Source: Planctomycetales bacterium (lineage in GTDB: Bacteria > Planctomycetota > Planctomycetia > Isosphaerales > Isosphaeraceae). From it: a stretch of 64,000 nt of DNA. Position numbers and translations under genes: made by a program. Under the pieces are notes generated by a model. The model was given only the letters and a program-made list of their open reading frames with translations, searched no databases and was not told where the DNA came from. The stretch covers positions 1-64,000 of the forward strand of contig DAIDKV010000046.1 in assembly GCA_027449865.1 (NCBI GenBank). The letters are read 5' to 3'. Below, one piece after another: positions 16,911 to 24,579 of the stretch (positions within the stretch are counted from its first letter, which is position 1; the number at the start of each line of letters is the position of its first letter).

Positions 16911-17056
16911 TACCTCCGCTGGAGACGACCCGACAGGTTCCCTTGATTCTGCCGCGTCACTCTGATCGAATGTCTCTCACAACAGGACGACGCCCCGCCG
17001 GGATAACCCCGGGCCGGGAAAACCAGGCGGGGATTGAGGAAGATGGGGTGCTCGGG

Positions 17057-18223
17057 ATGATCGTCGGCGTGCCTCGGGAGATCAAGGCGGACGAATATCG
17101 GGTGGCGATGCTCCCGGTCGGCGTGGAAGAACTGACCCAGGCTGGCCACAAGGTTCTCATCGAGACGGGAGCCGGGCTCGGCAGCGGGATCGACGATGCT
17201 CAGTACCAGGCCGTCGGCGCCTCGATCATCGCGAATGCCGCCGAGCTCTGGGCCTCCTCCGATATGGTCGTCAAGGTGAAGGAACCGCTCGAGCCGGAAT
17301 GGGCCCACCTTCGCCCCGAGCAGATCCTCTTCACCTACTTCCACTTCGCGGCCGATGAGCGTCTCACGACCGCGATCATTGAGAGCGGGATCACGGCCAT
17401 CGCCTATGAGACCCTCCGAGACTCCCGCGGCAACCTTCCCTTGCTGACCCCGATGAGCGAGGTCGCGGGCCGGATGAGCATTCAGGAGGGGGCCAAGTAC
17501 CTGGAGCGTCCCCAGGAAGGGCGAGGTATCCTGCTCGCGGGTGTGCCGGGCGTGGCCCCGGCCGAGGTTGCCATCCTCGGCGGCGGCGTCGTCGGCTCGA
17601 ACGCGGCCAAGGTCGCCGCCGGACTGGGTGCCACCGTCCGCATCCTCGATATCAACCTCGACCGGCTTCGCTATCTCGACGACATCATGCCCCCGAACGT
17701 CACTACGCTCTACTCCGATCGTCACACGATCCGTGAGTCGATCGAGCGGGCCGATCTCGTCGTGGGAGCCGTTCTGATCACGGGAGCTCGAGCACCCCGG
17801 CTCGTCCGCCGTGACGACCTCGCCCGGATGAAGACCGGCTCCGTGATCGTCGACGTCGCGATCGATCAGGGGGGATGCATCGAGACCAGCCGCCCGACCA
17901 CCCATCGAGCCCCGACCTACGTCGTTGACGGCGTCGTCCATTACTGCGTGACCAACATGCCGGGCGCTGTCGGCCGGACGAGCACATATGCCCTTTGCAA
18001 CGTGACCCTACCCTACGTACTGCAACTGGCCCGGCTCGGCTGGCGGAGCCTCGCCGCTTCAGATCCAGGCGTGGCCGAGGGCGTGAACATCACGGGAGGG
18101 CACGTGACCAATCTGGCTGTTGCCCAGACGTTCGGGCTCCCGTACCACCCACTCGACCACGAGGTCCGGTTGGTCCCCGGAGACGGCGCCGGGGCCGTTG
18201 CCCTTGCCTCCGGCCGGGGCTGA
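17057..18223 (+). CDS. ald: Alanine dehydrogenase
   Basis: NAD-dependent interconversion of L-alanine and pyruvate plus ammonia. The family start is MIVGVPREIKADEYRVAMLP; the frame extends upstream to 16943 without similarity, so I start at 17057. Substrate residues are in MVVKVKEPLEPE (Lys) and YFHFAADERL (His). The NAD-binding loop is VAILGGGVVGSNAAKVA and the C-terminal signature is NMPGAVGRTSTYALCN. The length of 388 is slightly over the usual 370 because of a C-terminal extension after the LPYHPLDHEV region. Confidence 0.93.
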   Translation: MIVGVPREIKADEYRVAMLPVGVEELTQAGHKVLIETGAGLGSGIDDAQYQAVGASIIANAAELWASSDMVVKVKEPLEPEWAHLRPEQILFTYFHFAADERLTTAIIESGITAIAYETLRDSRGNLPLLTPMSEVAGRMSIQEGAKYLERPQEGRGILLAGVPGVAPAEVAILGGGVVGSNAAKVAAGLGATVRILDINLDRLRYLDDIMPPNVTTLYSDRHTIRESIERADLVVGAVLITGARAPRLVRRDDLARMKTGSVIVDVAIDQGGCIETSRPTTHRAPTYVVDGVVHYCVTNMPGAVGRTSTYALCNVTLPYVLQLARLGWRSLAASDPGVAEGVNITGGHVTNLAVAQTFGLPYHPLDHEVRLVPGDGAGAVALASGRG

Positions 18224-18314
18224 CCGGCCACTCCCTGACTCGGCCCCGCGTCGGCCCCTCTGGCGACCCGGGGATTTCCGACCCCCTACCCCTGTTCGCG
18301 GAGGACTTTCCATC

Positions 18315-18662
18315 ATGAACACCAACGACTTCGACGCCGGACTGCACGAGCCTAACGGCCACAGTCACGACCACGACCACGACCCCGACCACGATCACGA
18401 CGATGTTCTCGCCGAGGAGGCGCTGGAGGAAGCCCTGGAGCTCGATACCCAGAGCCAGATTTTCCTCGAAATGCGACGTCAGAACCTCGACCTGCTCCGC
18501 CTGGCCACCGAGGTCGCCGGCTACTCCGGCGAGCACGGGCCGCTCAAGCCCAGCGATCTCAAGGGCGCGATGCGGAACATCTGGGATGTCTTCTCGGAAT
18601 TCTACACCTGGATCGATCCCGAGGAGGCCGAGGAGGGCGACGAGGAGGATATGGAGGATTGA
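18315..18662 (+). CDS. Small acidic protein with His/Asp-rich N-terminus, unknown function
   Basis: A 115-residue protein not recognised by name. GAGGAC precedes the ATG by about 9 bases. Residues 15-30 are an alternating His-Asp stretch (HSHDHDHDPDHDHDD), which could bind metal ions. A helical middle (LFLEMRRQ to LLRLATEVAG type) follows, and the end is very acidic (DPEEAEEGDEEDMED). It lies between ald and mtnA, same strand, with gaps of 91 and 114 bases. A role cannot be assigned. Confidence 0.75.
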   Translation: MNTNDFDAGLHEPNGHSHDHDHDPDHDHDDVLAEEALEEALELDTQSQIFLEMRRQNLDLLRLATEVAGYSGEHGPLKPSDLKGAMRNIWDVFSEFYTWIDPEEAEEGDEEDMED

Positions 18663-18776
18663 ATCGAGGAAATCACGGAGACGCAGAAAAATCCCGGAGA
18701 ATCCTGGAACGAACAAACTGTTGCCGAAGTCTCTGATGGTGTGTCCCCGCGATAGAAACCCGGGAGTGGTCCATCG

Positions 18777-19823
18777 ATGTTCTCCGAAGAAATCTCGACG
18801 TTGAGATGGGTAGGAGACGCCGCGACCGGGGTTCTACGCCTGATCGACCAGACCCGGCTTCCGGGGGAGACGATGGAGATCGAATGCCGGGACGTTCCGT
18901 CGGTCTGGGTGGCGATCCGATCGCTCCAGGTCCGAGGCGCCCCGGCGATCGGCGTTGCAGCCGCCTACGGCGCCGTGATCGGGGCTCGATCCGGCGGCCC
19001 CGTCCGTGACGCTCTGAAACAAGCCTCGGCGAGCCTTCGAACTAGCCGACCGACGGCGGTCAACCTCTTCTGGGCCCTCGATCGGATGGAGGCCACCGCG
19101 GACTCGGCCGGGCCCGAACTCGACGATCCAATTCTTCTGGACCGCATTCTGGAAGAGGCGCGTCGGATCGAGGCCGAGGATCGCGCGATGTGCCGGGCGA
19201 TCGGCCGCCACGGCGCCGACCTCATTCGTCCCGGCCAGGGCGTTTTGACCCATTGCAATGCTGGCGGCCTGGCAACCGCCGACTACGGGACCGCACTGGC
19301 CGTGGTTTTCGCCGCGCATGAGCGAGGAACCCCACTCCGCGTCTTCGCCGACGAGACCCGTCCGCTTCTCCAGGGCGCCCGACTCACCGCCTGGGAACTC
19401 GCCCGGCGCGGCATTCCCGTCACCCTGATTTGCGACAGCATGGCCGCCCAGGTCATGCGCGAGGGGAAAGTTCAACTGGTCGTCGTCGGAGCCGACCGGA
19501 TCGCCGCCAACGGGGATGTCGCCAACAAGATCGGCACTTACTCCGTTGCGCTCCTGGCCCGGGCTCACGGCGTCCCGTTCTATGTCGCGGCCCCATCCAG
19601 TACCTTTGACCTCACACTCCCCGACGGCTCCGCCATCCCCATCGAGCAACGCGACCCCCGAGAGATCACTCACGGCTTCGGCCGACCGACGGCCCCCGAA
19701 GGTATCGACGTCTACAACCCCGCGTTCGACGTCACACCCGCCAACCTGATCTCTGGCATCATCACGGAAATGGGGATCATCCAACCCGTCGAGGCCGCGA
19801 CGATCCGACGCCTTCTAAGCTAG
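18777..19823 (+). CDS. mtnA: S-methyl-5-thioribose-1-phosphate isomerase
   Basis: Methionine-salvage enzyme that converts methylthioribose-1-P to methylthioribulose-1-P. The 348-residue chain has the eIF2B-like fold: RGAPAIGVAAAYGAV, the catalytic Cys in LTHCNAGGLATADYG, the DETRPLLQGARLTAWEL block, the catalytic Asp in VVGADRIAANGDVANKIGTY and the end VPFYVAAPSSTFDL. No other methionine-salvage gene is in the window. The upstream gap contains another trace of the CACGGAGAC-type repeat (about 18675). Confidence 0.95.
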   Translation: MFSEEISTLRWVGDAATGVLRLIDQTRLPGETMEIECRDVPSVWVAIRSLQVRGAPAIGVAAAYGAVIGARSGGPVRDALKQASASLRTSRPTAVNLFWALDRMEATADSAGPELDDPILLDRILEEARRIEAEDRAMCRAIGRHGADLIRPGQGVLTHCNAGGLATADYGTALAVVFAAHERGTPLRVFADETRPLLQGARLTAWELARRGIPVTLICDSMAAQVMREGKVQLVVVGADRIAANGDVANKIGTYSVALLARAHGVPFYVAAPSSTFDLTLPDGSAIPIEQRDPREITHGFGRPTAPEGIDVYNPAFDVTPANLISGIITEMGIIQPVEAATIRRLLS

Positions 19824-19990
19824 TTTCTCTTCTTGCTCCCACTCAAGAGTTGCCGATAACATCTCCTACCTTGATTTTTTATAGAAAGTCTTGCTACGAG
19901 GAACGATCCTCAATATTCTCAAACGCTATGACCCGGTGAGTGAAGGCATCCGTGGCGAGACGGACGCGGGAACCTCGGGAAAGCCCATCC

Positions 19991-20764
19991 ATGAGCACCG
20001 AATCTCACGAGACGGAATGGCCGAAAGAGCCGGTGTCGCGGGGCAATCTGCGTCAACAGGTGGCGGCTCGGCTCATGACCGCCATCTTCCAGGGGCGATT
20101 CCGATCGGGACAGCGGCTCGTGGTCCAGGACCTCGCCACCGCCTACCAGGCGAGTCCGACCCCGGTGCGCGAGGCACTCCTCGAATTGGCGAGCCTGGGG
20201 CTGGTCGTCCTGCTTCCAAATCGGGGAGCGATTGTCCAGCCGTTCGGCCCGGAGGAGATCCGTGAGATCAGCGAGGTCCGGCGCCTGCTCGAGGTTGAGG
20301 CGACGCGTCGAGCCTGCGGTCGTATCCCCGAGGAAGAGCTGCGCGTCCTGGAGTCGGAGTTGACCGATCTCGGGCAACGACCGGCCGACCAGGAATGGGA
20401 CGCTAGGGCCCGCGAGATTGACACCCGGCTACATGGATTGATCGCCAGGAACTGCGGGATTCGCCGTCTGGCCGCCGAGATCGATCGGTATCTTCTACTG
20501 TTCCGGACGCTCCGCGACCTCTCGCATCGACGCGACGCCTGGACGAATTACTCTCGATCCAACGACGTACCGGAGCACCTGGCAATCGTTACGGCCCTCC
20601 GCGAAGTCGATGCCGAGGCCGCCTCCGCCGCGATGTACCGACATATTCAATCGGCCGCACAGAAACTTGAGGAGGTTAACTTCACGGGGCCACCGGGCCC
20701 AGCCACCCTCGGCGACCTAGGTGGGGCGCAGGTTCATCCGGACGCGGGTGTCCATCCTCGCTAA
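19991..20764 (+). CDS. GntR/FCD-family transcriptional regulator with an unusual tail
   Basis: The start MSTESHETEW at 19991 is preferred over 19940. The winged helix spans about residues 15-85, with LVVQDLATAYQASPTPVREALLEL-type recognition sequence. The FCD ligand domain runs from about 90 to 225, with EVRRLLEVEATRRA and the late metal-site His in HLAIVTALREVDAEAA. FCD regulators respond to small carboxylates; the ligand is unknown. The last 28 residues (from VNFTGPPGPATLG) do not look like FCD sequence and are encoded by DNA that recurs about 120 bases downstream in the decayed FG-GAP region, so the 3' end was probably altered by a local duplication. Confidence 0.85.
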   Translation: MSTESHETEWPKEPVSRGNLRQQVAARLMTAIFQGRFRSGQRLVVQDLATAYQASPTPVREALLELASLGLVVLLPNRGAIVQPFGPEEIREISEVRRLLEVEATRRACGRIPEEELRVLESELTDLGQRPADQEWDARAREIDTRLHGLIARNCGIRRLAAEIDRYLLLFRTLRDLSHRRDAWTNYSRSNDVPEHLAIVTALREVDAEAASAAMYRHIQSAAQKLEEVNFTGPPGPATLGDLGGAQVHPDAGVHPR

Positions 20765-20784
20765 TCCTTCCTCGATTTCGTTCC

Positions 20785-21500
20785 TTGTGGAGGTCAACTC
20801 CACGGGCCGCTGGGCCCAGCCGCCATCGGCCTCCTTGATAACGACGGCAACCTCGATCTCTCTGTCTGCCACCCTCTCAAGGGGGACTTCGATAATCCGA
20901 GGCTTCGCCCCAGCACGACGACCTCAGCCATTGAGCGGCCCTCCGGCCGAGGCGCGTGGTAAAATGCGGCACGCTTCGCCCCCTTCCCCCTCTGCCTGAC
21001 CGCCTCTACCACGATAGAGGCCGCTTCGTCGATATGACGGCTAGGACGTGCATCCTGGAACACGAAAGAAGGGGGCTGGAAGTGGACGCGGCGGATATCG
21101 ACGACAACGAACGTGTCGACCTGTTTGTGGCCGATGGCACCACGGTCAATCACTTCTGTCACAACCTCGGGGGGGATGAAACACGAGGAGATCGGGGCGG
21201 TGGCTGGCGTGGCCTGCGATGCCTCGGATGCCTTCGAGGCCAGGATCGCTTTCCCGATCGGGATTGGCCATCTCGACGCGAGGCCGATTGTCGCCTCCTC
21301 GCTTGCTGGGATCATCGACCCCGTGGTTTTTCCCCTTGCCGAGACTGGCGAACGGCTCTCGACCCCTGCGATCCTAGAACTGGCCGCTCGGATGATCGTC
21401 GGGCTTGCAATCGGAGCGTTATTCGCACTCAGGTCGCCGACGCCACGATTCAACGCGTCCTCAATCCGATCCGAAGCTTCTGTTTCCAAGCCCATCTGAG
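20785..21500 (+). pseudogene. Decayed FG-GAP/VCBS-repeat (UnbV-like) protein remnant
   Basis: No intact gene spans this stretch of over 900 bases. Fragments in different frames spell FG-GAP-like sequence: LLDNDGNLDLSVCHP near 20835, YHDRGRFVDMTARTCI near 21010, VDAADIDDNERVDLFVADG near 21085-21135 and EEIGAVAGVACDA near 21190. The DxDxDGxxDLFVA calcium-loop pattern is recognisable but degraded. Frame changes and stops separate the pieces, so I read it as a pseudogene of a secreted repeat protein family common in planctomycetes. The exact ends are uncertain. Confidence 0.6.
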
Positions 21501-21691
21501 ATCCGCGAGACGCCTCGGAACCATTTCGAGGTGGGAGCGACCAAGGGTGAGGGTGCCTCAGAGTTCCGGTCTCGAAAATCGGGCCGACTAGGGCCCGCGC
21601 GAGACTCTTTCTTCGTTCCGGCGTGCGGTGTAGGATCGCTCTTCGACGAGAAAATACCCCTCGGATACTCAACCTGGGAGATTTGCCCGCC

Positions 21692-24055
21692 ATGCCAGGA
21701 TCACGCGCATTGCCCTCTCCTCTTGCCATCCTCGCCGCCCTGGCGATCGTTTCGATCCATTCGCCAGCGTTCGCTCAGCCTTCACGGCCCGCGACACCGG
21801 CTTTGAAGCTCGCCGAGCCCTCGGCATCGCGAGTCTATCAGCGCGAGGCGAACGGTCTGGCCGAGATCCCCGTCGTCCTGGAACATTCGAAGGACGATGT
21901 GAAGCTAGTGGACGTCACAATCTCCGGTGGCAACGCGCCGCTTTCGACCGTCCGGTTCGTCGACGGCAAGATCGTTGGCGTGCCGGCCGGCGGGCCCTAC
22001 ACGATCAGTGCGCAGGTCCAGTCGCAGGGACGCGGAATCGAGAACATCAACGTGAGTGACGTCTACGTCGGTGACCTCTGGGTTCTGTCCGGACAGTCAA
22101 ACATGGAAGGGGTCGGCAATCTGATCGACGTCGCGCCACCGCATCCTCGGGTCATGATGCTCGGAATGGACGGTCGATGGAAGCCTGCCGAGGAGCCGCT
22201 CCACTGGCTGATCGACTCGCCGGATTCTGTCCACTCGGGAGACCCGAAGACCCGAGAGGAGCGGGCGGCCCGCGCCCACAAAAACCGGCGAAGAGGCGCG
22301 GGACTCGGCCTTCCCTTTGCATCGGCACTCACCGACGCCACCGGTATCCCGATCGGGCTCGTCATTTGCGCCCACGGCGGGACCAGCATGGACCAGTGGG
22401 ACCCGTCGAAGAAGGATCAGGGCGGGAAGAGCCTCTATGGGTCAATGATGCGCCAGTTCAAGCAGGCAGGTGGAAAGGTGCGCGGGCTCCTCTGGTATCA
22501 GGGTGAAAGCGACGCCCACCCAGGTGCTGCCGAACAATACGGCCGCAAGTTCGCCCATTTCATCGAGGCCGTTCGATCCGACTTCGGTCAGCCCGAGCTT
22601 CCCTTCTACTTCGTCCAGATCGGCCGGTTCGTCCATGCCGGCGACCCGGAGAGCTGGAATACGGTCCAGGAAGCGCAGCGTCGACTCCCCGAGCGACTGC
22701 CGAACACCGCTGTGATCTCCGTGATCGACCTCGAACTCGACGACCCGATTCACGTCGGTACGCAGGGTCACAAACGCGCAGGTCTCCGATTGGCGAGAAT
22801 CGCCGAGCGCGAACTCTTTGGCCAGGTCGGCGCGACGACACCGACACTTGATAGCGTCGCGAAGGGCCCCAACAACACCCTGGTCGTCCGGTTCAAGGGC
22901 GTGAACAGGAACATGGCCTCGGAGAACGGCCCGGCGGTGATGCGACGGATCGACCGGATGATGATGGCCCCGGCTTCCAATGTTCCTCAGCCGAACGCCC
23001 CGGGGATGATGGCAATGATGGGAGGTCAATCCCAGGCTTCCAGCGAGGCCGAAGCGCCCCGCTACGGCCTGCGTCCCGATCGGCATATCGCCGGGTTCTC
23101 GATCCGAAAGGCCGATGGGACCGAGTTGCCAATGCTCTTTGAGGCCGCAGTCGGTGGAGCGAGGGATACCGTCGTCCTGAAACTGGCCGGCAAGGTGCCG
23201 GCCGGGGCCATGCTCTGGTACGGGTATGGCTACGATCCGTATTGCAACCTCGTGGACAGCATGGACATGGCCGTTCCTGTGTTCGGCCCGATCGCGCTCG
23301 ACGAGATTCTCGGCACCGAGCCGACAACGGCCGAGGCGCGGCCGAAATCAGCACGCCCGATCCAGGCTCTCGTCATCACCGGAGATAATGTTTCGGCCCA
23401 CAAGTGGAAGCAGACCTCCGCCGAACTGAAATCCATCCTCGAAAAAGGCGGTCGCATCCACGTCGACATCACCGAGAAACCCTCGAAAGACCTCACCGAC
23501 GAGAACCTCGCGAAATACGACGTCCTGATCCTCAACTATCGCGAGACACCGAATGGACCGCCCGAATCGCGATGGTCGGATGCCAACAAGGAGGCTTTTT
23601 TGAAGGCGGTACGTGGGGGTAAGGGGCTGGTCGGCTATCATTACGGGTCTGCGGCCTTCGCTCGGCCGAACTGGGTGGAGTTCGAGAAGGCTGTCGCGGG
23701 CGGTTGGCGTACGCAAGGATTCCACGGCCCCGCCCACGCCTTCACGGTGAAGAAGACCGACGCCAGGCACCCGATCTCCGAGGGACTGCCGGCGAAGTTC
23801 GATCATGAAATCGACGAACTCTACCAGAACTCCATGCTCACGCCAGGTAGCGTTGTGCTGGCGACCGCCTATTCCGACCCTGGCAAGCCGAAGGGGACAG
23901 GGAAGGACGAGCCAGTCATCTGGGTGAACAACTACGGCCAGGGGCGTGTCTTCGAGGATGTCCTGGGACATGACGTGAAGGCGATGTCCGATCCCGAATA
24001 CCAGAAGTGGCTGCACCGAGGCGTCGTCTGGGCAGCGACCGGCGAGGCGGAATGA
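21692..24055 (+). CDS. Secreted sialate-O-acetylesterase-like SGNH hydrolase fused to a ThuA domain
   Basis: The start MPGSRALPSPLAILAALAIV gives a clear signal peptide (cleavage near PAFAQ); the upstream frame is ignored. The first half is an SGNH/sialate acetylesterase domain: LSGQSNMEG (Ser), GLVICAHGGTSMDQW, LLWYQGESDAH and DPIHVGTQGHKRAG (Asp-His). From about residue 560 a ThuA-like domain follows (IQALVITGDNVSAHKW, GLVGYHYGSAAF, WVNNYGQGRVFEDVLGHD). ThuA domains occur in carbohydrate degradation proteins of planctomycetes. The fusion suggests deacetylation coupled to handling of a sugar polymer. It ends overlapping the next gene by 4 bases. Confidence 0.88.
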   Translation: MPGSRALPSPLAILAALAIVSIHSPAFAQPSRPATPALKLAEPSASRVYQREANGLAEIPVVLEHSKDDVKLVDVTISGGNAPLSTVRFVDGKIVGVPAGGPYTISAQVQSQGRGIENINVSDVYVGDLWVLSGQSNMEGVGNLIDVAPPHPRVMMLGMDGRWKPAEEPLHWLIDSPDSVHSGDPKTREERAARAHKNRRRGAGLGLPFASALTDATGIPIGLVICAHGGTSMDQWDPSKKDQGGKSLYGSMMRQFKQAGGKVRGLLWYQGESDAHPGAAEQYGRKFAHFIEAVRSDFGQPELPFYFVQIGRFVHAGDPESWNTVQEAQRRLPERLPNTAVISVIDLELDDPIHVGTQGHKRAGLRLARIAERELFGQVGATTPTLDSVAKGPNNTLVVRFKGVNRNMASENGPAVMRRIDRMMMAPASNVPQPNAPGMMAMMGGQSQASSEAEAPRYGLRPDRHIAGFSIRKADGTELPMLFEAAVGGARDTVVLKLAGKVPAGAMLWYGYGYDPYCNLVDSMDMAVPVFGPIALDEILGTEPTTAEARPKSARPIQALVITGDNVSAHKWKQTSAELKSILEKGGRIHVDITEKPSKDLTDENLAKYDVLILNYRETPNGPPESRWSDANKEAFLKAVRGGKGLVGYHYGSAAFARPNWVEFEKAVAGGWRTQGFHGPAHAFTVKKTDARHPISEGLPAKFDHEIDELYQNSMLTPGSVVLATAYSDPGKPKGTGKDEPVIWVNNYGQGRVFEDVLGHDVKAMSDPEYQKWLHRGVVWAATGEAE

Positions 24056-24426
24056 CCCATCCACCACCCGGCCAGCGTGATTACAGCTCGGTGCGGCTCT
24101 CGCGGCACGCCCTCGAACGGTTCATCGAACGGTTCGGGGCCGAACGCGAGGCCGCACCCGACGAACTGCGCCGGGCCCTCTCACGAACCCGGAGACTCGG
24201 TCGCAACCCCGAAAACGGCGCCCTGGCCATCCTGGCCGTCTTCCGATCGCGAGCGATGATCGCCATCCTTCAGGATTCAAGCTGCCTGACCGTCTTGACC
24301 TGGAACCAGTTTGTTCCTCGGCTCTCCGAGTTTGGACGGAGCAAGCTCCCTCGCAAGTGGGGAAGAACCCTCCGCCGGCTAACAGGGGAGGAAAAGGGCA
24401 CAGATCACAAGGATCTAAACCTTTGA
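24052..24426 (+). CDS. Small basic protein of unknown function coupled to the esterase gene
   Basis: The ATG overlaps the upstream TGA (ATGA), so translation is likely coupled. The chain has 124 residues, starting MTHPPPGQRDYSSVRLSRHA. The segment LSRHALERFIERFG and the later strands ALAILAVFRSRAMIAILQD recall small HAxxRxxER proteins of the DUF4258/RelE-like kind, but the resemblance is weak. No antitoxin partner is adjacent, and I do not assign a function. Confidence 0.65.
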   Translation: MTHPPPGQRDYSSVRLSRHALERFIERFGAEREAAPDELRRALSRTRRLGRNPENGALAILAVFRSRAMIAILQDSSCLTVLTWNQFVPRLSEFGRSKLPRKWGRTLRRLTGEEKGTDHKDLNL

Positions 24427-24579
24427 GCGCATCCCATGAAAAAACTATGCCAAAGCTGTCTAGACTAGTGAGAATAGCATTCGGAATTCCATCACCGGGA
24501 TTTCAAATATTGCTCTGATGCGAGATTCTCTTGGATGATCCGAACCTCACCTCATTCTCCCAGCATTCCGTGGCGAGAG

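Noticed and set aside
16763-17941. Open frame of 392 codons on the minus strand
   Set aside because: Antisense to alanine dehydrogenase and the end of the ROK kinase gene; no domain seen.
24052-24426. Toxin of a toxin-antitoxin pair
   Set aside because: The small basic protein has only weak RelE/DUF4258 likeness, and the upstream gene is a large esterase, not an antitoxin.
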